Assembly: GCA_963836695.1 (NCBI GenBank) | Contig: CAWIKX010000018.1 | Location: forward strand, 1-64,000 | DNA: 64,000 nucleotides | Direction of reading: 5' to 3' | Source: Roseiarcus sp963836695 | GTDB taxonomy: Bacteria; Pseudomonadota; Alphaproteobacteria; Rhizobiales; Beijerinckiaceae | Part shown: positions 46,505 through 55,445 of the stretch, piece after piece | Layout: each line of letters starts with the position of its first letter | How positions within the stretch are numbered: the first letter of the stretch is position 1 | Position numbers and translations under genes: made by a program | The notes under the pieces: generated by a model | The model's input: the letters and a program-made list of their open reading frames with translations, nothing else | Databases searched by the model: none | Told to the model about the DNA's origin: nothing

Positions 46505-47494
46505 GTAGACCTGCTCCGCTGCTGCGACCAGACGGCGCCGGCGATGATCGCGCCCTTGACCACCAGCGCCGCGGCGTCCGGGACGCCGTTTGCGAGCAGA
46601 GTGTAGCGCACGAGCTGGATCAGGAGCGCGCCGATAAGGGTGCCGACTACGCTCGCTTGTCCGCCGGTGAACGGCGTGCCGCCGACCGCGACCGCGGCGA
46701 TCGCATCGAGCTCCATGCCAAGGCCGACCAGATTGGCGTCGCTCGACGAGTTGATCGAGACCACGACCAATCCGGCTATTCCTGCGCACAGGCCGCTGAT
46801 GGCGTAGACCCACCGTTTGACCGCGGCGACCGGAACGCCGGACAGACGCGCCGCCCGCTCGTTGCCGCCGACCGAGAGGATTTGCCTGCCAAACAAGGTC
46901 GAGCGCACCACCCACGCCGCCAAGGCGACCAGCGCCAGCATGACCACGACCTGACAGGGAACGCCGAAGATGCGGCCGAGGCCGATGAACTGAAAGGTCG
47001 GGTTCTTGAACGCTTGCAGATTGCCGTTGGTCAACACCTGCCCGATGCCGCGCCCAGCGATGAACATGACAAGCGTGCCGACGATCGGCTGGACCTGGAA
47101 GCGGGTGATGAACCAGCCGTTGAACAGACCGAAGAGGCCCGCGACGCCAACCGGAACGATAAAGGCGAGCATGTCGCCGAGCACCGGATATGAACGCCCG
47201 AATGAACTGAGGAAGATCATCGGCGCGAGCGCGCCGGAAATCGCCATCAGCGAGCCGACGGAGAGGTCGATGCCACCGGTCGCGATGACCAGCGTCATTC
47301 CGACCGACACGATGACGATCGTCGCCACCTGAGTCAGGTTCACGTTGAGGGTCTGCCAGCTGGCGAAATGCGGCGTCACCGCGAAATTGAACGCGAGCAG
47401 CACAATGAGCGCGGCAAACGCCGCATAGCGCCTGAAAAACGCGGCGACGTCGAGCGACAGAGCCCTTGGCGCCGATCGTCGGCGCGTCAGCCAT
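46501..47494 (-). CDS. sugar ABC transporter permease (YtfT-like), shifted near its start
   Basis: The permease body is intact: TLVIATGGIDLSVGSLMAIS, FITRFQVQPIVGTLVMFIAG and SVGGNERAARLSGVPVAAVK, ending VWSQQRSRST. The ATG at 47494 overlaps the ATPase stop as expected for an operon, but its frame (MADAPTIGAKG) does not lead into the membrane part. The two join only if one base is shifted near 47460. The call of the start is therefore uncertain while the product is clear. Confidence 0.75.
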
Positions 47495-49021
47495 GGCCTG
47501 CTTCCGCGGCAAGGTCGGCGCCATGCGCCATCGCCGCCATGATCGCGCCAGCGCTCGCTTCTGCATGCGGCAGATCGGCCACCGTGCGCCCATCGCTCAG
47601 CACGAACACCCGATCGGCGCCCTCGGTGATCTCCTCGAGCTCGGAGGAGATCATCAGGACGCCCAGGCCCTGATCGGCAAGCTCCCGGATCAGCGCCTGA
47701 ATCTCGGCCTTGGCCCCGACGTCGATGCCGCGGGTCGGTTCGTCGAGGATCAGGAGTTTCGGATCGGTGCAGAGCCATCGCGCGAGCAGCACTTTCTGCT
47801 GATTGCCGCCGGATAGCTCGCGAATCTTCTGCTCTGGCGCTCGACGCCTTGATTGCCAGGCGTTTCATGAACTTGTCGACGATTTCTCGCTGACGCGCCT
47901 CATCGACGATGCCCATGCTCGTCAGGCGCGGCAGGATGCTGAGCGTCATGTTCTCGCGCACCGACATGTCAGGAACGATCCCGTCCGCCTTGCGGTCCTC
48001 GCTGCAATAGCCGACCCCCAGCGCTATCGCCTGGGCAGGCTCCTGTGGCGAGACCGCTTGGCCGCTTAAGTGGATCGTTCCGGCGTCCGGGGGGTCAGCG
48101 CCGAAGATCGCCCGCGCGACCTCGGTGCGGCCAGAGCCGAGCAAGCCAGCGAGGCCAACGATCTCGTGTTCGCGCACCTCAACGCGGGCGTCCCGCACCT
48201 TGCGTCCAATCCGCAGCCCTTCGGCCGACAGGACCACGTCCCCCACCGCCACGTGGGCAGCGGAAAATCCGGTCGAATGCGCGCGCACCGTCTCGAGGTT
48301 GCGCCCGAGCATCGCTGCGACGAGGTTGAGCTTATCGATATCGGCCATGCGGCTCGTCATCACGGTCCGCCCGTCGCGCATCACCGTAACGCGGTCGCAG
48401 ACCTGATAGAGCTCATCGAGCCGATGGCTGACGAAAATGACCGCCACACCCTCGGAGCGTAACCTGCGCATCACATCGAACAGAACGGCGACCTCGCGTT
48501 CGTCGAGAGAGGAGGTCGGCTCGTCCATGATGACAAGCTGCGCCTTGAACGACACCGCGCGGGCGATCGCAACCATCTGCTGGATGGCGGTCGAATATTC
48601 CATGAGCGGCTGGCGCACGTCGATTTCGACGGCGAAGCGCCGCAAGAGCTCCGTCGCCTCCGTGTTCATGCGACCCCAGTCGAGCAACCCGTAGCGGCGA
48701 TGCTCACGGCCGAGAAAGACATTCTCGGCCACGGAGCGGAACGGAACGAGGTTGATCTCCTGATAGATCGTGCTGACGCCGCCGCGCTGAGCCGCCTGGG
48801 GCGACGCAAAATCGATCGACTGGCCGCGCGAACAGAATCGAGCCCGAGTCTCGCCGATAAGCGCCCGTCAGAACCTTGATCATGGTGGACTTGCCGGCGC
48901 CGTTCTGGCCGATGAGCCCCATGATCTCGCCGGGCTCGACATCGAGCGACGCGGCGGAGAGCGCCTGCACCCCCTGGAAGCGCTTGTTGATGTCGCGCAT
49001 GGCGAGGAGCGGATCGGCCAT
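47487..49021 (-). pseudogene. sugar ABC transporter ATP-binding protein (YtfR/RbsA-like), two frameshifts
   Basis: A double ATPase of the RbsA type. The first domain starts DINKRFQGVQALSAASLDVE with Walker A IGQNGAGKSTMIKVLTGAY. The frame shifts near 48840. The first domain then continues (STIYQEINLVPFRSVAENVF, VIMDEPTSSLD) and the second begins (VGLAGLLGSGRTEVARAIFG). A second shift near 47820 precedes the final signature and Walker B (VLLARWLCTDPKLLILDEPT). As read the importer lacks a continuous ATPase. Confidence 0.8.
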
Positions 49022-49125
49022 GTCTAGCTCTCAGTTGCCGGCGAGCGATCCGCCTAAAATGCGCCCTCCCGCCGGCGGCCAGCCAAGCGGGAGGGACCCT
49101 CTACGTCAAGCGATTTCGAACGACC

Positions 49126-50106
49126 TCAGAACGCAGTCGGCAGCGCTTCCTTGGCGTTGCTGGCGTCAAAGAAGCGGTCGGGATTGATGATCATCGGCGG
49201 GATCTTCTCGCCGTCGGCGTATTTGTACAGGATGTCGAAGGCTGCGGGGCCGAAGCGCGGGTTGCACTCGCACGAGCATCCGAGCTTGCCATCGACGATC
49301 GCCTGCACGCCATCCTTTTCGCCGTCGATCGACACGACCAGGATATCCTTGCCGGGGACCTTGCCGGCGGCTTCGATCGCCGCGATCGCGCCAAGCGCCA
49401 TCTCGTCGTTATGCGCATAGACGATCGTCGCGTCGGGATGCGCCTGCAGCAGAGTCTCGGCAACCTGGCGGCCCTTGTCGCGGGCGAAATCGCCCGACTG
49501 ACTGGCCAGAATGACCATATCGGGTGCCTTGGCCTTGATCGTATCGTCGAAGCCCTTCTTGCGATCGTTGGCGGGCGAAGCGCCGACGGACCCCTCGAGC
49601 TCGATGATCTTGCCCTTGCCGCCGGTCTGCTTGATTGTCCAATCGGCGACGCGCTGGCCTTCCTGCACGAAATTCGAACCGATGAAGGCGAGGAAGTCGA
49701 CGCCCGGCTTGGCGAGCGAGGGGTCGACGTTGCGGTCGACCAGCAGCACTGGAATGCCGGCCTTCTTGGCGTTCATGACTGCGGGGATCAGCGGCTTCTC
49801 CTCGCGCGGCGGCAGGAAGATGAAGTCGACCCCTTGGGCGATCATGCTGTTGACGTCGGCGACCTGCTTGGCGGCTGAGCTCGCTGCGTCGGTATAGACA
49901 AGCTGCGCGCCGCGCTTGGCGGCCTCATCCTTCATGCTCGCGGTCTGAGCGAGACGCCAGGGGTTGTTGCTCTCAGTCTGGGCGAACCCGACCTTGTAAC
50001 GGTCCTTCTTTTTCAGCGGCGGCACTTGGCCAAATGCAGGATAAAGGCTGAAGCCAGCAGCGGCGCCGATCGACCCGATAAGCGCTTGTCTGCGATTGAT
50101 GAGCAT
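49126..50106 (-). CDS. sugar ABC transporter substrate-binding protein (YtfQ-like)
   Basis: 326 residues with a Tat-like leader (INRRQALIGSIGAAAGFSL) and a periplasmic binding protein I fold. VGFAQTESNNPWRLAQTASM, then DRKKGFDDTIKAKAPD, SQSGDFARDKGRQVAETLL and YAHNDEMALGAIAAIEAAGK run closely parallel to E. coli YtfQ, which binds galactofuranose. The ATG at 50106 has a strong GGAGGAG site. It is divergent from the lacI-type gene and first in the transporter operon. Confidence 0.87.
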   Translation of the reverse strand: MLINRRQALIGSIGAAAGFSLYPAFGQVPPLKKKDRYKVGFAQTESNNPWRLAQTASMKDEAAKRGAQLVYTDAASSAAKQVADVNSMIAQGVDFIFLPPREEKPLIPAVMNAKKAGIPVLLVDRNVDPSLAKPGVDFLAFIGSNFVQEGQRVADWTIKQTGGKGKIIELEGSVGASPANDRKKGFDDTIKAKAPDMVILASQSGDFARDKGRQVAETLLQAHPDATIVYAHNDEMALGAIAAIEAAGKVPGKDILVVSIDGEKDGVQAIVDGKLGCSCECNPRFGPAAFDILYKYADGEKIPPMIINPDRFFDASNAKEALPTAF

Positions 50107-50174
50107 TGCGTCTCCTCCTCGTAAACGCCGCGTTTTCATGCGGCTTGGAACGGCTTTTCGACCGCCTTGAGATG

Positions 50175-50202
50175 ATGATAATAAAGCGCTAAAAAATGTC
50201 AA
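50175..50202 (-). promoter_or_regulatory. predicted ytfQ-like promoter with palindrome in spacer
   Basis: On the minus strand TTGACA (complement of 50197-50202) and TATCAT (complement of 50175-50180) are separated by 16 bases, a good sigma-70 arrangement. The palindromic AGCGCT at 50185-50190 lies between them, where a LacI-type repressor would block RNA polymerase. Confidence 0.55.
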
Positions 50203-50239
50203 CTAGACGTCGGCAATAGCCGAATTTCTTATTGATTTA

Positions 50240-50278
50240 TAGCGGCTTGTCAAGATAATAATATTTGCAGAGCCGCTA
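50240..50278. promoter_or_regulatory. inverted repeat upstream of the lacI-type gene
   Basis: TAGCGGCT at 50240-50247 and its exact complement AGCCGCTA at 50271-50278 flank a 23-base AT-rich spacer just before the lacI-type start. A possible plus-strand promoter (TTGATT at 50232-50237 and GATAAT at 50254-50259) overlaps it. This may be an autoregulatory operator. Confidence 0.4.
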
Positions 50279-50291
50279 GATCGAGGCAAAT

Positions 50292-51368
50292 ATGCGGGAG
50301 GATCAAGAGGCGCGGGGAGGCGTGCGCGAAGCGCAAAAGCGCGTTCGCTTGCGACGTAACGCGCCTGCCCGTCGTCCGACGATGATCGACGTCGCCAACG
50401 AAGCGCGCGTCTCGCAGACCACCGTATCGCTTGTCCTCAACCATGCCGATGGCGCGCGCCTTTCCGCCGAGACCCGCGAACGGGTGATGAAGGCGGCCAT
50501 GCGGCTCGGCTACCAGCCAGTGCGGCGTGGAGGCGCGCCGGGATCAGCGGTGGCGGCCTCGATCGGCTTCATCTGCGACGAGATTTCGACTGATCCATGG
50601 ACCGCGATCGGCCTCGATGGCGTGCGCGAGAAGGCGTGGGAGCGCGGGCTCACGGTCATGGTCATGGCGACCCGAGGCGATGCGGACATGGAAACTGCGA
50701 CGCTGGCGCAACTCACTGCGCAGCCGCTCGCCGGGCTCATCTATGCGACCATCAACACGCGCCTGGTCGATACGCCGGCAACGCCGCCAGGGCTGCCGAC
50801 CGTGCTCTTGAATTGCCACGTGACGAACGGCGCCTTGCCGTCGGTCGTGCCGGGCGAAGCAGCCGGCGGCCACGCGGCGACCGACGTCCTCATTGAGGCG
50901 GGTCATCGCCGCATCGGCTATATCAACGGTGAGGCCAGCATGGAGGCGACGCGCCATCGCTTTCGCGGCTATCGCCAGGCGCTTGCGACCGCCGACCTGC
51001 CCTTCGACCCCGACCTCGTTCGCGAGGGCAACTGGCAGGCGCTCTCAGGTTACGAGGCTGTGCGCGGCCTCATGAAACTCAAGCGTCCTCCGACGGCGAT
51101 CTTCTGCGCCAATGACCTGATGGCGGTCGGGGCTTACGAGGCGCTGCATGAGCTGGGCCTCAGAATTCCTGACGATGTCGCGGTGATGGGCTATGACGAC
51201 CGCGAGATCGCGCAGCATCTGCATCCGCCGTTGACCACGGTCCTTCTGCCCCATTTCGAAATGGGCTCGATCGCCGCCGAGCTTCTACTTGACGCGGCAT
51301 CCGGCTCAACGGGCCGCCCGCGACAGATCAAGGTCGAGTGCCCGATCGTGAAGCGTGGATCGGTTTAA
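50292..51368 (+). CDS. LacI-family transcriptional regulator
   Basis: 358 residues. The HTH and hinge helix read TMIDVANEARVSQTTVSLVL, with RLSAETRERVMKAAMRLGY. The effector domain has IGFICDEISTDPWTAIGLDG, GHRRIGYINGEASMEATRHR and FCANDLMAVGAYEALHELGL. It is divergent from the YtfQ-type transporter and upstream of the SIS gene by 14 bp, so it probably controls both directions in response to a sugar. Confidence 0.9.
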   Translation: MREDQEARGGVREAQKRVRLRRNAPARRPTMIDVANEARVSQTTVSLVLNHADGARLSAETRERVMKAAMRLGYQPVRRGGAPGSAVAASIGFICDEISTDPWTAIGLDGVREKAWERGLTVMVMATRGDADMETATLAQLTAQPLAGLIYATINTRLVDTPATPPGLPTVLLNCHVTNGALPSVVPGEAAGGHAATDVLIEAGHRRIGYINGEASMEATRHRFRGYRQALATADLPFDPDLVREGNWQALSGYEAVRGLMKLKRPPTAIFCANDLMAVGAYEALHELGLRIPDDVAVMGYDDREIAQHLHPPLTTVLLPHFEMGSIAAELLLDAASGSTGRPRQIKVECPIVKRGSV

Positions 51369-51382
51369 GGAGGGAGCAATCT

Positions 51383-51946
51383 ATGAGCGAAAGCCTGGCC
51401 CAATTGTCGAAGGGCGCGTTGAACGATCTTTCCGGCGTGTTCGCCGCCATGCCGGACAGTGCCCTCGACGGGCTCATCGAAGAGATCGTCAAGGCGAAGC
51501 GCATCGTGGTCTTCGGCCTCGGGCGCGAGGGATTGCAGATGCGCGGCTTCGCCATGCGGCTATTTCATATGGGCCGCGACGTCGCCGTCTGGGGCGATAT
51601 GACGACGCCAGCGCTCGGTGCAGGCGATCTATTCTTCGCCTCAGCCGGCCCCGGCGATCTCCCGACCGCTCAAACGCTGGTCGACATTGCGCATGCGACT
51701 GGCGCGCGGACCGCGCTCATTACCGCCCAGCCCGCAGGCGGACTCGCCAAACATGTCGATGTCGTCACCGTCATTCCTGCCCAGACGATGGCCAACGACC
51801 AAGGCGGCAAGCTCTCAGTCCTGCCGATGGGCTCGCTGTTCGAGACCGCGCAGATGATCGCCTTCGAACTCGTGATCCTCAAACTGCGCCCCCGCTTTAG
51901 CGAAACCTGGGAGACGATGCGCGCGCGCCACACCAATCTGGAGTGA
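51383..51946 (+). CDS. SIS-domain sugar isomerase (6-phospho-3-hexuloisomerase-like)
   Basis: 187 residues with a single SIS domain: RIVVFGLGREGLQMRGFAMR, LFHMGRDVAVWGDMTTPALG and ASAGPGDLPTAQTLVDIAHA. The length and layout resemble HxlB-type phosphohexuloisomerases. No hexulose-phosphate synthase is beside it, so a role in the ribulose monophosphate pathway is not supported. It more likely isomerises or binds a sugar phosphate from the imported substrate. Confidence 0.78.
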   Translation: MSESLAQLSKGALNDLSGVFAAMPDSALDGLIEEIVKAKRIVVFGLGREGLQMRGFAMRLFHMGRDVAVWGDMTTPALGAGDLFFASAGPGDLPTAQTLVDIAHATGARTALITAQPAGGLAKHVDVVTVIPAQTMANDQGGKLSVLPMGSLFETAQMIAFELVILKLRPRFSETWETMRARHTNLE

Positions 51947-51950
51947 GACG

Positions 51951-52568
51951 CTACGCGCTCTCCCTCCACGCCCTCACGAACGTCTGCGCGGCGCGCGCGA
52001 CCTCCCCGACGCTCACGCCGGGCTTGTAGAGCGCCGAGCCAATGCCGAAGCCGGTCGCGCCGGCGCGCCGGTATGGGCCGATGCGCTCGGGCGTGACGCC
52101 GCCGACCGGATAGAGTTGCGCCTCCTTCGGCAAAACAGCGCGCCACGCTTTCACGATGTCGGGCCCAAGCGCTTCGCCGGGAAAAAGCTTCAGACCCGAC
52201 GCGCCTGCCTTCAGAGCCGCAAACGCTTCGGTCGGGGTGGCGACGCCTGGCACGGCGGCTAGCCCGAGCTTTACCGCCCGCTCGACGACGGCCGGATCAA
52301 AATTGGGCGCGACCACGAGTTTCGCGCCCGCCGCCGCAACTTCGTCGACCTCGCGCGGTTCGAGCACCGTGCCCGCTCCCACCAGCACCTTGTCGCCGAA
52401 CAGCCGCGCAATGAGTTCGATGCTTGCGCGGGGATCTGGCGAATTGAGCGGTACTTCGATAGCGCCGAAACCCGCTTCGACAATGACCGCGGCAATCGAA
52501 TCGGCCTCGTCCGACGTGACGCCGCGCAGGATGGCGACGAGGGGGGTCGGAGCAAGTTGAAGCGTCAC
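51951..52568 (-). CDS. dgoA: 2-dehydro-3-deoxy-6-phosphogalactonate aldolase
   Basis: A KDPG/KDPGal aldolase fold: PLVAILRGVTSDEADSIAAV, then EAGFGAIEVPLNSPDPRASI, VLVGAGTVLEPREVDEV and the Schiff-base Lys region ASGLKLFPGEALGPDIVKAW. The LNSPDP motif after the strand-2 Glu favours the galactonate enzyme over KDPG aldolase. It splits KDPGal into pyruvate and glyceraldehyde 3-phosphate. Its ATG overlaps the dgoK stop by 4 bases. Confidence 0.88.
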   Translation of the reverse strand: MTLQLAPTPLVAILRGVTSDEADSIAAVIVEAGFGAIEVPLNSPDPRASIELIARLFGDKVLVGAGTVLEPREVDEVAAAGAKLVVAPNFDPAVVERAVKLGLAAVPGVATPTEAFAALKAGASGLKLFPGEALGPDIVKAWRAVLPKEAQLYPVGGVTPERIGPYRRAGATGFGIGSALYKPGVSVGEVARAAQTFVRAWRESA

Positions 52569-53482
52569 AAGAGCCGCCCGTCGCGAGCGATGCGAAAGAG
52601 CCCGCGCGCTGCGGCCCGCGGTGGCGCCACGCGAGCAGAGACGCCAAGCGCGTCGAACGCGGCGCGATACCGCTCGACCAACGCCTCCGCGCCCGCAACA
52701 TATGGCTCCTCGCCGGGATAAAGGCGGCGCCCTTCCTCGATCTCCGCTCCGATGAGGAGGCCAGAGAGATATTCGCCCGCGTCGTCCTCCGGAAGAGATC
52801 CCATGAGTGGCAGAGATCGCGCGCCAAACAGCACGCCCAGCAGGCCGGAGCCACCTTGGCAGGACGCCGCGGCGGCCCCGCGCAGGACCCCAAGCGCGAA
52901 CGCTTGTCCAGGACTCTTGGCGGGAGCGGCCCTGGCGAAGGCGCCGGCGACCGTATGATCCCGCAGCGCCGCAAACAGTTCGCCGGTGACGAAGGTCCTA
53001 AACGCGGCCACCCGCTCGCCCTCGACCTTCGCCCATTTCGAGTGCGAGCCGGGCAATACGATGAGGCGCGCGCCGGCATCGGCAATTCCAAAGATTTCCG
53101 TCTCCTCGCCCCGGATCACGTCCGGTTGACCGGACTCGTCCAGATAGGACAGCCCCGGCGCAAGCATCACGCGCCTGCCATCGGCTTCGACTTCGGTGAG
53201 GCGCTTCGCGACGTCGGGCGGACCGGCTGGGCACTTGACGTAAGCCGCCTCGCGCCAGCCATGCCGGCTGCCGACCATGCCAGACGCGATGACCGGGATC
53301 GACGAATGGGCGTCGAGCCAGCTACCAATCAGCCGCTTGAGCGTCGCCGGATAGGCGCCCGCCGCGACGCTTCCAATCCCGTCGCCCGAAGTCACCTCGC
53401 CCAGGATCTCCCCTTCCGTGGACATGAGATAGGCGCGGAAGCTTGACGATCCCCAATCGAGAGCGATGAGCGCGGGCGACAT
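52565..53482 (-). CDS. dgoK: 2-dehydro-3-deoxygalactonokinase
   Basis: DgoK phosphorylates 2-dehydro-3-deoxygalactonate before the aldolase step. The sugar-kinase fold starts ALIALDWGSSSFRAYLMSTE and has VIASGMVGSRHGWREAAYVK and IVLPGSHSKWAKVEGERV, typical of DgoK. I chose the ATG at 53482, which puts the kinase motif near the N-terminus. It is coupled to dgoA. No galactonate dehydratase (DgoD) gene is in the window. Confidence 0.88.
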   Translation of the reverse strand: MSPALIALDWGSSSFRAYLMSTEGEILGEVTSGDGIGSVAAGAYPATLKRLIGSWLDAHSSIPVIASGMVGSRHGWREAAYVKCPAGPPDVAKRLTEVEADGRRVMLAPGLSYLDESGQPDVIRGEETEIFGIADAGARLIVLPGSHSKWAKVEGERVAAFRTFVTGELFAALRDHTVAGAFARAAPAKSPGQAFALGVLRGAAAASCQGGSGLLGVLFGARSLPLMGSLPEDDAGEYLSGLLIGAEIEEGRRLYPGEEPYVAGAEALVERYRAAFDALGVSARVAPPRAAARGLFRIARDGRLL

Positions 53483-53607
53483 GAGAGCCGATTGACCATG
53501 CGCGAGAGGCGCGGTCAATCGTATGCTCAGGGCCGGCGGCTTCGCTTGATCAGGCACTCTGATATCCTCCTGCATCGACCGCCGCGCGATCGCCTAGGAG
53601 GCCAAGG

Positions 53608-54336
53608 ATGAATGGAAGTTTGAAAAACAAAACAATGATTGTGACCGGCGCAAGCTTCGGCATTGGCGCCGCAGTCGCGAGACGATTGGCTACGGAAGGC
53701 GTCAAGATGGCTCTGGTCGCGCGCTCGGCCGAGAGGTTGAAGGCTCTGGCCGGCGAAGTCGGATCAGAACATTTGATCCTCCCATTGGATCTCACAAAAC
53801 CGGCCGACGTCGCGGCAATGGTCAAGGCGACAACGGATAAATTTGGTCACATCGACATATTGTTCGCCAATGCGGGAAGCTATGTCGCGGGCGACGTCGC
53901 CGTGGGCGATCCCGACGAGTGGGATCGAGTCGTCGATATCAATGTGAAGAGCGTGTTTCGCGCGGTCCGCGCGGTCTTGCCGGATATGATCGCCCGGCGC
54001 TCTGGCGACATTGTCGTCACTTCCTCGATTTCGGGGCACCAGGCGATCCAGTGGGAGCCCGTCTATTCAGCGACAAAGCACGCGGTTCAGTCGTTCGTTC
54101 ATGGCGTGCGCCGCCAAATCGCGAAGCATAATGTACGGATCGGCTCGCTGGCGCCGGGAATGGTCCTGAACGAACTTTGGGGCCTGACCGATCCCGACGA
54201 GATCGAACGGCGGGTGGAGGCCCATAGCGGCCTACGCAACGACGACGTCGTTGACGCTCTTCACTTTATGCTGACACGTCCGCCGAATGTCGCAATTCGT
54301 GACCTCGTAATTCTGCCGCAGGGCCAGGATCTCTAA
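53608..54336 (+). CDS. SDR oxidoreductase, ribitol 2-dehydrogenase-like
   Basis: 242 residues with TGASFGIGAAVARRLATEGV, NAGSYVAGDVAVGDPDEWD, the catalytic Ser and YSATKHAVQSFVHGVRRQIA (Tyr and Lys present), and the end NVAIRDLVILPQGQDL. GSYVAGDV, the WEPVY strand and the VILP ending are characteristic of the ribitol-dehydrogenase group. It is divergent from dgoK and likely oxidises a polyol or sugar of the same pathway. Confidence 0.8.
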   Translation: MNGSLKNKTMIVTGASFGIGAAVARRLATEGVKMALVARSAERLKALAGEVGSEHLILPLDLTKPADVAAMVKATTDKFGHIDILFANAGSYVAGDVAVGDPDEWDRVVDINVKSVFRAVRAVLPDMIARRSGDIVVTSSISGHQAIQWEPVYSATKHAVQSFVHGVRRQIAKHNVRIGSLAPGMVLNELWGLTDPDEIERRVEAHSGLRNDDVVDALHFMLTRPPNVAIRDLVILPQGQDL

Positions 54337-54450
54337 ACGCGCCGCCTGAACGATCCACAGTCGGCGGGTGAGCGCCCCCGTCTCGATCATTGACAATCCT
54401 GGGCGCCGGCTTCTATTCGCAAATCCTCGCTGGCTGGGGATGCTAATAGA

Positions 54451-55431
54451 ATGAACCGCCGTCAGTTCGGCCGCGTCGTCGGCTTAACCGCCTCATTGCC
54501 GTTCACGCCTTCATTTGCGCAGCTCGTCGACAAGACCGCCGATGAGTTCACCAACGGCGAGTTCAACTGGAACCCTGACCGCTCACCGACCGGTCCGGTC
54601 ATCGTCATCGTCTCACTCCCCGATCAGCGGCTCTATGTTTATCGCGACGGGGTGCGCATCGCCGCCTCGACCTGCTCGACCGGCAAACTCGGCCATGCAA
54701 CCCCGACCGGCGTATTCAAGATCCTGCAGAAGGATAAGAACCACCATTCCTCGACCTACAATAATGCGCCGATGCCCTACATGAACCGGCTCACCTGGTC
54801 GGGCGTCGCGTTGCATGCGGGGCAATTGCCCGGCTATCCCGCATCGCATGGCTGCGTCCGCCTGCCGAAGGAATTCGCCCAACTCCTGTTTGGCGTCACC
54901 AAGCTCGGCATGACGGTGGTCATCGCCGACGACAAGTCGCAACCCGAAGAGGTGACCCATCCCGGCATGGTGCTCGGCGAATATGCCGCTCGCGAGTTCA
55001 ACGCCGTCGACACGGCGATCAAAGCGACTGAATATTCGGAACGGCACGACACTGCGCCGAAATCGCCGGGCGTCGTCGTCAGCAGCGCCGACAAGTCAAT
55101 TCACGTGTTCGACAATGGCGCGCTGGCCGCTTCCGGCAAGGTCGAGATTCAGAATCCGGAAAAGCCGCTCGGCGAGCGCGTGTTCACGCTAAGCGGCGCG
55201 GATGACCAGTCGGAACTCCTGACCTGGCAGGCCGCCAAGGTCGGAGCGCCGGCAAAGTCCACGAGCGAGGACAACGGCGCGGCTCTACGACGCATCAAGG
55301 CCGATCTGCCGGCCCGCGAAGCCGTCCGCAAGCGGCTCAAATTCGGCATGACGCTCGTCACCACCGATCAGCCTGCGGACGCGAAGACGAGGTCGGGCGA
55401 CGGGTTTGTGGTTTTGGATTCGCAGAGCTGA
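54451..55431 (+). CDS. L,D-transpeptidase (YkuD) with a degenerate second repeat
   Basis: 326 residues with an N-terminal export signal (NRRQFGRVVGLTASLPFTPS, twin Arg). The YkuD domain has the catalytic set His122 and Ser-His-Gly-Cys135 (HAGQLPGYPASHGCVRLP). It would make 3-3 peptidoglycan cross-links or anchor proteins in the periplasm. Residues 206-247 (PGVVVSSADKSIHVFDNGAL) repeat the start of the first domain (residues 49-78) but have no Cys. It stands alone between the sugar and benzoate modules. Confidence 0.88.
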   Translation: MNRRQFGRVVGLTASLPFTPSFAQLVDKTADEFTNGEFNWNPDRSPTGPVIVIVSLPDQRLYVYRDGVRIAASTCSTGKLGHATPTGVFKILQKDKNHHSSTYNNAPMPYMNRLTWSGVALHAGQLPGYPASHGCVRLPKEFAQLLFGVTKLGMTVVIADDKSQPEEVTHPGMVLGEYAAREFNAVDTAIKATEYSERHDTAPKSPGVVVSSADKSIHVFDNGALAASGKVEIQNPEKPLGERVFTLSGADDQSELLTWQAAKVGAPAKSTSEDNGAALRRIKADLPAREAVRKRLKFGMTLVTTDQPADAKTRSGDGFVVLDSQS

Positions 55432-55445
55432 GCGGGCGAGGCCGG

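Noticed and set aside
51383..51946. hxlB of a ribulose monophosphate formaldehyde pathway
   Set aside because: The SIS domain is similar in size, but no hexulose-phosphate synthase is adjacent and the context is galactonate-type genes.
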